Assembly: GCA_006212115.1 (NCBI GenBank) | Contig: PDUK01000028.1 | Span: 1 to 62,654 of the forward strand | Direction: 5' to 3' | DNA: 62,654 bases | Source of the DNA: Thalassolituus sp. | Lineage (GTDB): Bacteria > Pseudomonadota > Gammaproteobacteria > Pseudomonadales > Oceanobacteraceae | Shown here: one piece after another, positions 27,192 to 35,995 of the stretch | How the letters are laid out: every line of letters begins with the position of its first letter | Position numbering within the stretch: the first letter of the stretch is position 1 | Made by a program: the position numbers and the translations under genes | Notes under the pieces: generated by a model | The model's input: the letters and a program-made list of their open reading frames with translations, nothing else | Database searches by the model: none | What the model was told of the DNA's origin: nothing

Positions 27192-28040
27192 ATGGCGTAC
27201 CAGATCGATGACTTAACCTATGTTATGACACGTTTACGTAACCCGGAGACAGGCTGTCCCTGGGATCTCAAACAGGACTTCGCCAGTATACTGCCACACA
27301 CGTTGGAAGAGGCTTACGAAGTTGCCGATGCGATTGAACGTCAGGACTGGCCACACCTTGAAGAAGAGCTTGGAGACTTACTGTTTCAGGTGATTTTTTA
27401 TGGGCAGATGGGCGATGAAAAAGGCGTCTTTAATCTGCACAGCATCATTGATCGGCTGGTGGCTAAATTGATAAGGCGCCATCCCCATGTTTTTCCAGAC
27501 GGCTCAATACACAGTGAGCGGGAACCAGGAAAAGATCCAGATGAAGCCTGGATCAACCAACGCTGGGAAGAAATAAAAGCCGAAGAGCAGTTACTAAAGC
27601 TGCAACAGCAGTCTCAAAAGCAGCCTCTTCAATTAATGGATGAAGTGCCCGGCACCTTACCGGCCATCACCCGAGCGTATAAGCTGCAGAAAAAAGCATC
27701 GTCGGTTGGATTCGACTGGCCTGAAAAATCACCCGGAGTGATTGGTAAAATTCAGGAAGAACTCGATGAGGTGATTGCAGAGGTCGAAGCAGGTAATAAC
27801 GAACTTCTGGAAAAGGAAATTGGCGATCTGTTGTTTGCCGTCGTCAATTTAGCTCGTCATCATAAAATTAATCCCGATACCGCACTGCGGGGAACAAATC
27901 AGCGTTTCCAACAACGCTTCGCTTATGTTGAGCAAGCCGCACAGGAAGCCGGCGGATTTGAATATCTGAGCCTCGAAGAAATGGATGCGGCATGGCAGTC
28001 TGCTAAAGCGGCACTCAACGCATCTCAAGACAACACCTGA
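27192..28040 (+). CDS. mazG: nucleoside triphosphate pyrophosphohydrolase MazG
   Basis: Hydrolyses NTPs to NMPs and pyrophosphate and modulates ppGpp-dependent survival in Escherichia coli. Two MazG domains are visible. The first has CPWDLKQDF, LEEAYEVADAI and LEEELGDLLFQVIF. The second has IQEELDEVIAEVE and LEKEIGDLLFAVVNLARH; in each the EExxE and ExxD helices form the metal site. The start is ATG 27192, one base after the relA stop, with AGGA upstream; a longer frame from 27138 would lie inside relA. Length (282 aa) is normal. Confidence 0.95.
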   Translation: MAYQIDDLTYVMTRLRNPETGCPWDLKQDFASILPHTLEEAYEVADAIERQDWPHLEEELGDLLFQVIFYGQMGDEKGVFNLHSIIDRLVAKLIRRHPHVFPDGSIHSEREPGKDPDEAWINQRWEEIKAEEQLLKLQQQSQKQPLQLMDEVPGTLPAITRAYKLQKKASSVGFDWPEKSPGVIGKIQEELDEVIAEVEAGNNELLEKEIGDLLFAVVNLARHHKINPDTALRGTNQRFQQRFAYVEQAAQEAGGFEYLSLEEMDAAWQSAKAALNASQDNT

Positions 28041-28186
28041 TCGGCGATAACTTCGTTCAATTTCTGGAAACTTTGGCATCCAAATGGGTCTGACAGTGAA
28101 CTGACGGTGGCTTCCACCTTGAGTTTCTGAAGATTTAGCGCACACTGAGATATGCGCTCTTATCTGCACCCCCTGAGGAGAACAGA

Positions 28187-30820
28187 ATGAAAGAAATTGA
28201 TGCGCTGTTGCGTGACAAGGTCCGAATGCTGGGTAATGCCCTTGGTCATACCATACGGAATGATCTTGGCGAGACCACTCTTGAACAGATCGAGACAATA
28301 CGCAAACAGGCAAAGAAAGCGCGGGCAGGTGATGCCGCCGAGAGAGACAAACTCCTTGCCCTCCTGAAGGGGCTTTCCGATGATAACCTGGTTCCAGTGG
28401 TTCGCGGTTTTAATCAATTTCTTAATCTGGCCAATCTCGCAGAACAGCAGCACGACATCAGCTGGCGAAAAGAAAGTATCGATGCCGATCAGGCCGATAC
28501 CATGTTCCGCGACCTGATCCCCAGACTGGCCGAAGCCGGTATTTCAGGCACAGAACTCACAGAAAAAGTCGCCAGTGCGAACGTCGAACTTGTTCTCACC
28601 GCCCATCCAACCGAAGTCACCCGACGCACTCTTATTCAGAAGTACGATGAGGTCTCTCATTTATTGCAGGCTCGGGACGACCTTAGGGACGAGCATCCAA
28701 CACTGCCCGCTATCGAAGAGAAAATTGCCCGACTTATCGATGAGATCTGGCACACCGATGAAATACGCAAAGTCCGCCCCACGGCCGTAGACGAGGCCAA
28801 GTGGGGTTTTGCCGTGATCGAAAATTCACTTTGGTATGCGATCCCTGCGATGTTACGCAGCATGAATCAGGATCTTATTTCCCATGATGCTCCGCCACTG
28901 GCATTGAATGCCGTCCCCATTCGTTTTTCTTCCTGGATGGGGGGAGACCGTGACGGAAACCCAAACGTTACCTCGACTGTGACCGAAGAAGTGCTGTATC
29001 TAGCACGTTGGATGGCCGCTGACCTGTACTTGCGTGATATCGAAGTGCTGGGCAGTCAGTTATCTATGTACGCGGCGACACCTGAATTTAAAGAAAAGTA
29101 TCCCGGGCACGAACCGTACCGTGATTGCTTACACGGCTTGCGCACGCGGCTAGAGCAAACAAGAGAGTGGGCCCAGGCAAACGCACGCGGCCAGCATTGT
29201 GAGATAGAGCCTTTGCTGGACGATGAAGAACTTATTGCACCACTACAGGCATGCTACGACAGCCTGGTCGGTTGCGGAATGCAATCAATCGCAGACGGTG
29301 AGCTGCAGGATACGCTCAGGCGTGCAGCTTGCTTCGGGTTGGCTCTGGTTCGGCTTGATGTGCGACAGGAATCAACGCGTCACAGTGCAGTGCTGTCTGA
29401 GTTGTGTGAGTTTTACGGTTGGGGTAATTACCTCGAATGGTCGGAAGATAAAAAGCAGGAGTTCCTGCTCAAAGAACTGGCTTCACAGCGTCCACTTATT
29501 CCGGAATTCTGGGAGCCCTCGGAGGAAGTTGCCGAGGTGTTGGCCACCACGCGGGTATTGGCTCAACCTATTGGACAGGGAGTGACTTGCTACATCATTT
29601 CGATGGCCAGTGAACCGTCCGACATCCTCTCAGTCGCTTTGCTTCTTCAAGCGTCCGGTGTGCGTCATAAGCTGCCTGTTGTGCCTCTGTTTGAAACACT
29701 GTCCGACCTTGAACAGTCGGGGCCAAGAATGGAAAAACTCTGGCAGGTGCCCTGGTATCGTGATTACAGCAGTAGTCGTCAACAAGTCATGATTGGGTAC
29801 TCGGATTCTTCGAAGGATGCAGGGCAGCTAGCGGCCGTCTGGGCGCAGTATCAGGCTCAGGAAACCTTATCTCGGGTAGCCAGAGAGCAGGGCTATACAC
29901 TGCGTTTATTCCATGGTCGCGGTGGCACTGTTGGTCGCGGCGGCGGTCCAGCTCAGCGAGCCATTCTGGCTCAACCTCCCGGCTCTGTCAGCGGCGGATT
30001 GCGGGTGACTGAGCAGGGCGAAATGATACGTTTTAAATTCGGACTGCCAGAAATCGCAGAACGAAATTTGAAGGTATATATATCTGCTGTACTGGAAGCC
30101 AATTTATTACCGCCAACGGCCCCGAATAAAGAGTGGCGTGACACTATGTCTGAACTCGCGAGTTCAGGTGTGACGTCCTATCGGGCTATGGTCAGAGAAA
30201 ACCCCGATTTCGTAAGTTATTTCAGAGCGGCTACACCCGAACAGGAATTAGGGAAGCTATCGCTCGGAAGTCGACCAGCGCGTCGACGTAGCGGGGGAGG
30301 TATCGAAACCTTGCGAGCCATCCCCTGGATTTTTGCCTGGACTCAAATACGCCTTATGTTGCCTGCATGGTTGGGCGCGGATACAGCACTCAGCGATCAG
30401 ATTGATCGCGGCAAGTTAGCGACGCTCCGCACGATGTACAGCGAGTGGCCATTTTTCCGTACGTATATCGACATGCTTGAAATGGTGCTGTCGAAGGCTG
30501 ATGGCGAAGTGGCCAGTTACTACGAAGCTCTGTTGGTTGAGCCTGATATGCAACCACTTGGACATGTACTGAGGGAGCGTTTGAAGAATGTCACTGCGAG
30601 GGTGCTGCAAGTAAAAGAACAGAGTGAGTTATTGGAAGATAACCATGCTCTGCAGCAGTCGATTCAGGTACGTGACCCGTACACTGATCCTCTTCATTAC
30701 TTACAGGCGGAGTTGCTGTTCCGTGAGCGTCAGTCGGCAGACGTCATCAGTACGGAGGTAGAAAAAGCGTTGATGGTAACAATGGCAGGTATTGCCGCAG
30801 GCATGCGAAATACAGGCTGA
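28187..30820 (+). CDS. ppc: phosphoenolpyruvate carboxylase
   Basis: Fixes bicarbonate onto PEP to give oxaloacetate and replenish the citric acid cycle. Both PROSITE-type signatures are present: VLTAHPTEVTRR (catalytic His near residue 140) and, further on, IGYSDSSKDAG and LFHGRGGTVGRGGGP. The C-terminal end MAGIAAGMRNTG is the invariant family terminus. Length (877 aa) fits. A GGAG lies seven bases before the ATG, and a 146-bp gap after mazG suggests its own promoter. Confidence 0.97.
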   Translation: MKEIDALLRDKVRMLGNALGHTIRNDLGETTLEQIETIRKQAKKARAGDAAERDKLLALLKGLSDDNLVPVVRGFNQFLNLANLAEQQHDISWRKESIDADQADTMFRDLIPRLAEAGISGTELTEKVASANVELVLTAHPTEVTRRTLIQKYDEVSHLLQARDDLRDEHPTLPAIEEKIARLIDEIWHTDEIRKVRPTAVDEAKWGFAVIENSLWYAIPAMLRSMNQDLISHDAPPLALNAVPIRFSSWMGGDRDGNPNVTSTVTEEVLYLARWMAADLYLRDIEVLGSQLSMYAATPEFKEKYPGHEPYRDCLHGLRTRLEQTREWAQANARGQHCEIEPLLDDEELIAPLQACYDSLVGCGMQSIADGELQDTLRRAACFGLALVRLDVRQESTRHSAVLSELCEFYGWGNYLEWSEDKKQEFLLKELASQRPLIPEFWEPSEEVAEVLATTRVLAQPIGQGVTCYIISMASEPSDILSVALLLQASGVRHKLPVVPLFETLSDLEQSGPRMEKLWQVPWYRDYSSSRQQVMIGYSDSSKDAGQLAAVWAQYQAQETLSRVAREQGYTLRLFHGRGGTVGRGGGPAQRAILAQPPGSVSGGLRVTEQGEMIRFKFGLPEIAERNLKVYISAVLEANLLPPTAPNKEWRDTMSELASSGVTSYRAMVRENPDFVSYFRAATPEQELGKLSLGSRPARRRSGGGIETLRAIPWIFAWTQIRLMLPAWLGADTALSDQIDRGKLATLRTMYSEWPFFRTYIDMLEMVLSKADGEVASYYEALLVEPDMQPLGHVLRERLKNVTARVLQVKEQSELLEDNHALQQSIQVRDPYTDPLHYLQAELLFRERQSADVISTEVEKALMVTMAGIAAGMRNTG

Positions 30821-30992
30821 GGCAGCGCCATTCCTGACGATCAGCCATGCCCTACCAAGGTCTTGCTGGTCGTATTCTGGATTTCGTCTAGAATCACTTG
30901 AGCAATAGTCGGCTAAAGAGTAAGGTTAGGCCTATTTTTCTCTCTGACTGTTCATTTTTTATACAATAATGCCAGTTCAGTACCGACTTTGA

Positions 30993-31664
<672 letters not shown>

Positions 31665-31683
31665 TCGCTAGTAGATAAAAAGA

Positions 31684-31708
31684 AGAGGCCTTCGGGCCTC
31701 TTTTTTTT
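31684..31708 (+). terminator. rho-independent terminator of adk
   Basis: AGAGGCC (31684-31690) pairs with GGCCTCT (31695-31701) around an extra-stable TTCG tetraloop, followed by a run of eight T ending at 31708. It lies 20 bases after the adk stop. Confidence 0.93.
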
Positions 31709-32394
31709 GGCCATTGTTTGGTGACATCTGCGATCACTGGCTATTGGTTCTAGTAGCGTGATAATTTGCCGCACGAAGTATTTAAGGCATCTCTGAATAA
31801 CTTTGTTCGTGAATGAAGATGGCTTCTCAGTGAATATCTCTCTTAATCCTCCACAGGAATTTCTTTCATTGCCTTCAGCTCTTAATTTAAATCTATGACG
31901 CTGGCCTGAGCATTCCAATGCATGTCCGAGCGAGGTTGATTGGATTAACTGGTGTGAACGGCTCGCTAAATGGTAAGAGATTCGACGAGTTGATTCTGAA
32001 GAAGTCTGGAGTACGGTTTACGTGAGGAGTCATTTAAAAATCTGCTTTTGATTAATACCTTGAGTTTACTCGCAGAAGTAGATTGATAGCGTAAATCTTA
32101 AGTCTGAAAATATCCGTGTGTAACCTGATGAGTTTTCCTATTTTGGGCCAGATAGGCATTAATATTCTTAAAAATCGAGGATTTTTTTGTTTTTTTTATG
32201 GAAAATACTATTATTCCGACGGTTACTTTATATACTGTAATTCAGTAAGCGTGACATTCGTACATGAATGCGACTGATAGTGTGTTCTAAAAGCTATAAG
32301 TCCATGACAGTTTGAGCGTCATTCTGACATGACCAGATTAGGGACTCTGATCCCCATCGCTTTTATAAACAGGTAAGTACAAGAGGAAATACCT
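31709..32394. other. long AT-rich non-coding stretch before the algP-like gene
   Basis: About 690 bases with no convincing gene. Short frames exist on the minus strand but have no ribosome site or recognisable product. A 17-base piece at 31784-31800 (AAGGCATCTCTGAATAA) closely repeats one upstream of plsB at 38474-38490 and resembles a decayed mobile-element end. At 32170-32186 AAAAATC pairs with GATTTTT ahead of a T-rich run, a weak terminator-like hairpin. The last 200 bases are AT-rich with A/T tracts and could hold the promoter and curved DNA for the next gene. AGAGGAAA precedes that gene's ATG. Confidence 0.5.
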
Positions 32395-33471
32395 ATGGCT
32401 AAAACGAAAGCACCTGCCAAACGTGGCCGGAAGCCTGCGGCGAAGAAGCCGGTTGAGTCTGCGGTTCCTGCTGCTGTTGCAAAGGCAACCAAAGCCGTTG
32501 AAAAAGCGGTGGCAGCTCAGACTAAACAGAAAGAACGTGTGGTGGCAGCCGAGACGAAAGCAGCGCAGGCTCGTAAGAAAGCTTCTGCTCCGAAGGCAAC
32601 TGCCGCCACTAAGCGTGCCGTTGCTACTGCAACCGCTGCTGTAAAAACTCAGAAAGAGAAGTTGTCTGAGTTGACTCAGAAAGTCGCTGAAGCGAAAAAA
32701 GATCTGAAAGTTGCAGAGCTGAAGGCGCGTATTGAAGCGACCGCAAGCAAAGCAGAAGAAGTTGTTAAAACCTACGCTAAGACGTTGGCCGATAAAGCAG
32801 AAGCCGATCTTGAGAAAGCGTTAACTAAGTTTGCTTCACAGTGGCGTAGCAAGCGCGAGAAGCAGGATGCGCGCAAAGTTAAGTCTCGTACCACTGCGGA
32901 AGGTAAAAAAGTTGCTACGGCAACCAAGAAAGTTGAATCTGCAATTAAGGCAATTGAAGCTAAGCCAGCAGCCAAGCGTGGCCGTCCTGCAAAAGCTTCA
33001 GCGGCCAAAGCCTCTACGGCTCCTAAAAAGCGCGGTCGTCCTGCGAAAGCCGCAGCAACCAAGGTAGCGGCAGCTCCTAAGAAGCGTGGTCGTCCAGCAA
33101 AAGCAACGACAGCAAAAGCCGAAACGGCTGCACCGAAGAAACGCGGTCGTCCAGCGAAGGCTACTACCGCTAAAGCTGCTGAGAAGAAAGCACCGGCTAA
33201 AAAGGCACCAGCCAAGAAAGCACCGGCTAAGAAAGCGGCAGCTAAGCCAGCGGCTAAAGCAGCAGCGGCACCAAAGAAACGTGGTCGTCCGCCAAAGGCA
33301 GCGGCAGCTAAGGCAGCAGTTAAGCCAGCAGTTAAGAAAGAAGCGCCAAAGGCAGCACCTAAAAAACGCGGTCGTCCACCGAAGGCAGCGAAACCGGCGG
33401 CTCCAAAAGCAGCGCCAGCAGCCCCTTCAGCTGACAAGCCTGCTGAGAAGAAAGACGCATCAGATTCTTAA
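32395..33471 (+). CDS. algP: AlgP/AlgR3-like histone H1-type DNA-binding protein
   Basis: A very basic, Lys/Ala/Pro-rich protein (358 aa) resembling Pseudomonas AlgP, a histone H1-like regulator of alginate genes. An N-terminal tail begins KTKAPAKRGRKP. A long helical or coiled-coil part lies at about residues 75-165 (TQKVAEAKKDLKVAELKARI). A repetitive tail from about residue 190 contains six KRGRP cores (PKKRGRPAKA/PPKA), which are AT-hook-type minor-groove binders, and a KKAPA run between the fourth and fifth. DNA binding is therefore well supported; a role in alginate control is only by analogy. The gene stands alone between two terminators behind an AT-rich leader. Confidence 0.85.
   Translation: MAKTKAPAKRGRKPAAKKPVESAVPAAVAKATKAVEKAVAAQTKQKERVVAAETKAAQARKKASAPKATAATKRAVATATAAVKTQKEKLSELTQKVAEAKKDLKVAELKARIEATASKAEEVVKTYAKTLADKAEADLEKALTKFASQWRSKREKQDARKVKSRTTAEGKKVATATKKVESAIKAIEAKPAAKRGRPAKASAAKASTAPKKRGRPAKAAATKVAAAPKKRGRPAKATTAKAETAAPKKRGRPAKATTAKAAEKKAPAKKAPAKKAPAKKAAAKPAAKAAAAPKKRGRPPKAAAAKAAVKPAVKKEAPKAAPKKRGRPPKAAKPAAPKAAPAAPSADKPAEKKDASDS
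32972..33380 (+). repeat. AT-hook-encoding repeat region within algP
   Basis: Six imperfect copies of a unit encoding [A/P]-K-[K]-R-G-R-P-[A/P]-K-A begin near 32972 and end near 33380, spaced 15-45 residues apart, with a Lys-Ala-Pro run (three KKAPA units) at about 33184-33236. Copies two to four are the most alike at DNA level. Such regions are prone to slippage, so copy number may vary between strains. Confidence 0.85.
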
Positions 33472-33484
33472 TCTGACGCCCTTC

Positions 33485-33514
33485 AAAAAAACCCGGCTTA
33501 TGCCGGGTTTTTTT
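33485..33514. terminator. rho-independent terminator of algP
   Basis: A perfect 13-bp stem (AAAAAAACCCGGC at 33485-33497 with GCCGGGTTTTTTT at 33502-33514) closes a TTAT loop. The A-run and T-run on the two sides allow termination in both directions; here it serves algP, whose stop is 14 bases upstream. Confidence 0.94.
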
Positions 33515-33589
33515 ATGTCTTCACGCTCGACTTCGAGCCGCTCTGCGATGCTGCTATAATCACGCGCAAATCTGATCTGCGGTTTCATT

Positions 33590-34294
33590 ATGGCAACTTT
33601 ACTTACCATCGATGCTTCTTCTTCACTCTGCTCCGTTGCTCTGGAGAGAAATGACGAGTTGCTCTGGTCGACAGAGGATCAACCTCGTCGCCATGCACAG
33701 CGTCTGCTGCCTATGATTGACGACATCGTTGCTCAGGCCGGTATCGCTAAGGGAGACCTTGACGGTATTGCATTTGGCCGAGGCCCGGGCTCTTTTACGG
33801 GTATCCGGATTGCCGTATCGGTTGCTCAAGGACTATCGCTTGGATTGGATGTGCCAGTGTGTGGCGTTTCGTCACTGGCGACGGTTGCGCTTGCGGCCGC
33901 TCAGAATGATTCCTCTGTGAAAGAGGTGTTCGCATTGATGGACGCTCACATGGGGGAGGTCTTCTGGGGACGTTTCCAAGTAGAGGACAGCGGGCTGACT
34001 CTGATTGGTGAAGAAGTAGTTGGTTCGCCGGAGTTGTGTCTTGCCGCAATGGCTGAATGTTCTGGTCAGGTTGCCGGAAACGGTCTTGCTCTTGAAGCCT
34101 TTTCTGACTGCAATCAGGCGCTGGCATCTCTTCAGCCCGAAGCACGGGTTATGGCGTCATTGGCACGTGATGCCTGGAAGCAGGGTCAATTTGGCGCTGC
34201 GGACCAGCACACCCCAGTGTATCTTCGTAACTCGGTTGCGTGGAAGAAGCTCGACGAGCAGCCCAGTCTTTTAAAACGCCCGAGCGCTCGTTAG
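33590..34294 (+). CDS. tsaB: tRNA threonylcarbamoyladenosine biosynthesis protein TsaB
   Basis: An ASKHA-fold partner of TsaD and TsaE in making the t6A modification at position 37 of ANN-decoding tRNAs. The N-terminal phosphate-1 motif is TIDASSSLCSVAL, and the family motif GIAFGRGPGSFTGIRI is at about residues 60-75, followed by AQGLSLGLDVPVCGVSSL. It lacks the TsaD metal-binding HxxxH, as TsaB proteins do. Length (234 aa) is normal. ATG 33590 is well placed after the algP terminator. Confidence 0.95.
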   Translation: MATLLTIDASSSLCSVALERNDELLWSTEDQPRRHAQRLLPMIDDIVAQAGIAKGDLDGIAFGRGPGSFTGIRIAVSVAQGLSLGLDVPVCGVSSLATVALAAAQNDSSVKEVFALMDAHMGEVFWGRFQVEDSGLTLIGEEVVGSPELCLAAMAECSGQVAGNGLALEAFSDCNQALASLQPEARVMASLARDAWKQGQFGAADQHTPVYLRNSVAWKKLDEQPSLLKRPSAR

Positions 34295-34370
34295 GCTGCT
34301 TAAGTATTTATACTCAACATCTGGCCTGCTCAATGTAGTGTTTGCAGGCCCTAAGTAAAGGAAGACCATC

Positions 34371-35168
34371 GTGGATTTGATGGAAATAATCGTTCTTGCT
34401 GTTCTGCAGGGACTCACGGAATTTTTACCAATCAGTAGTTCTGCCCATTTGATTCTGCCGTCGAGGATGTTTGGCTGGGAGGATCAGGGTCTCGCCTTTG
34501 ATGTGGCCGTTCACGTCGGTACGCTTGCTGCTGTGATGATTTATTTTCGTAAGGACATCGTAGCCTTGATCCAAGGTTGGCTAACAACCGGATTTACGCG
34601 CCACCCTAATCCGGACGGACGGCTTGCCTGGTATGTCGCCCTGGCAACGATTCCAGCGGGGATGGCTGGACTTCTGTTTGATGACTGGATTGAAGCGAAT
34701 CTGCGTTCGACCGCTGTTATTGCTGCGACGACCATTGGGTTCGGTGTATTACTCGGTATTTCTGATCGTCTTCGTCACGGTGCTGCGGGACTGGCGGAAA
34801 TGACGTTATTGATGGCGCTGATTATTGGTTTCGCACAGATGTTTGCTTTGATTCCGGGAACATCGCGCTCAGGCATTACGATTACTGCTGCGCTACTTAT
34901 TGGTATGCAACGGGTGGATGCAGCGAAGTTTTCTTTCCTCTTGTCGATCCCTTTAATTCTGGCTGCTGGCGGTCTGAAAACGTTGGAGTTGGTGGAGCAG
35001 GTAACGCCTGTAGACTGGCAGGCGCTGGTTTTAGGGGTGCTTATTTCTGCCGTTAGCGCATGGATCTGTATTTACTATTTCCTGGCCTTTATTAATCGTA
35101 TTGGCATGATGCCGTTTGTGGTTTACCGCCTGGTACTGGGCGCGATTCTGCTGCTCTTTTTTGTTTGA
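34371..35168 (+). CDS. uppP: undecaprenyl-diphosphatase UppP/BacA
   Basis: An inner-membrane enzyme that dephosphorylates undecaprenyl diphosphate to recycle the lipid carrier for peptidoglycan and other polymers; it confers bacitracin resistance when abundant. The two conserved motifs are intact: QGLTEFLPISSSAHL near residue 14 and PGTSRSGITIT near residue 162. Six to eight helices are visible. GTG 34371 is preceded by AAAGGAAGA; length 265 aa is normal. The stop (TGA 35166-35168) lies two bases before the ATG of rsmJ, so both are probably co-transcribed. Confidence 0.96.
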   Translation: MDLMEIIVLAVLQGLTEFLPISSSAHLILPSRMFGWEDQGLAFDVAVHVGTLAAVMIYFRKDIVALIQGWLTTGFTRHPNPDGRLAWYVALATIPAGMAGLLFDDWIEANLRSTAVIAATTIGFGVLLGISDRLRHGAAGLAEMTLLMALIIGFAQMFALIPGTSRSGITITAALLIGMQRVDAAKFSFLLSIPLILAAGGLKTLELVEQVTPVDWQALVLGVLISAVSAWICIYYFLAFINRIGMMPFVVYRLVLGAILLLFFV

Positions 35169-35170
35169 GT

Positions 35171-35941
35171 ATGACGAATCTTTATACCGATATACCGGCG
35201 ACATCAACTCTCGAGGAGCTGGCGCAGCGCTATGGCCTGGAGGTTATCCAGGCATCGTTGCCGGATACCGATGATTATGTCCTGCATTTTGATGGGGAGT
35301 CTTTAGGCATTTTGCGTGCGACTGACCCTAAGGCCAGAGTGTGTGTCGATTTCTGTCGTGGCGCTGTTGCACATCGTCGTAAGTTTGGTGGTGGAAAAGG
35401 TCAGGATATTGCTAAAGCTATCGGCCTCGGCGGCAGTTATTGTCCAAGTGTCGTGGATGCGACAGCAGGGTTGGGGCGGGATGCTTTTGTTCTGGCAACG
35501 CTGGGGTGTGACGTTACTGCACTCGAGAGGCAGCCAGTCGTAGCGGCTTTGCTTGAAGACGGACTTAGGCGTGGACGTGACGATATCGAAGTGGCCGACC
35601 TTGTTGGTCGTATCGAGCTGAAACACACCGTGGCGCACGAGTGGCTCGCGAATCAGCCGGGCGACAATTTGGATGTCATCTATCTGGACCCTATGTTTGA
35701 ACACGATGCTAAGCAAAAAGCCGCTGTTAAAAAAGACATGCAGGCGTTCCGTAGTCTGGTTGGCCAGGACGAGGACGCAGATCAGCTACTTGAGCCGGCT
35801 TTGCATGCAGCGAGATGCCGTGTCGTTGTGAAGCGGGCAAGAAAAGCGCCCGTGATGGCTGGGCGAGCGCCGTCTTACAGTATTACTGGTAAGTCCAACC
35901 GCTTCGATGTTTACGCGTTGGCGAAAGTTGAAGCGCCCTGA
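35171..35941 (+). CDS. rsmJ: 16S rRNA (guanine-1516-N2)-methyltransferase RsmJ
   Basis: Methylates G1516 of 16S rRNA. The Rossmann motif I is VDATAGLGRDAFVLATLGCDVTALER split over residues 96-121, followed by VIYLDPMFEHDAKQKAAVKK, the DPMF catalytic-type motif, and the family C-terminal GRAPSYSITGKSNRFDVYAL. Also typical is the N-terminal FCRGAVAHRRKFGGGKGQD. The start is ATG 35171 directly after uppP; a TTG six bases upstream is also in frame. Length (256 aa) matches the family. Confidence 0.94.
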   Translation: MTNLYTDIPATSTLEELAQRYGLEVIQASLPDTDDYVLHFDGESLGILRATDPKARVCVDFCRGAVAHRRKFGGGKGQDIAKAIGLGGSYCPSVVDATAGLGRDAFVLATLGCDVTALERQPVVAALLEDGLRRGRDDIEVADLVGRIELKHTVAHEWLANQPGDNLDVIYLDPMFEHDAKQKAAVKKDMQAFRSLVGQDEDADQLLEPALHAARCRVVVKRARKAPVMAGRAPSYSITGKSNRFDVYALAKVEAP

Positions 35942-35995
35942 TCTCCCTAAGTGTCTGAGTGCCTGAGGGCGTCACACGCCCTCAGAGGAGTTCCA

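Noticed and set aside
32972..33380. CRISPR-like array, because of regularly spaced repeats
   Set aside because: The repeats are translated in frame as AT-hook units with coding spacers; they vary in length and are not palindromic.
32772..33437. A 221-residue open frame antisense to algP, rich in Ala, Gly, Phe and Arg
   Set aside because: It mirrors the repetitive Lys/Ala codons of algP on the other strand and has no ribosome site or plausible fold.
33086..33559. A 157-residue Arg/Gln-rich frame on the plus strand inside algP
   Set aside because: It is an alternative frame of the repeated lysine and alanine codons; it runs through the algP terminator and has no ribosome site.
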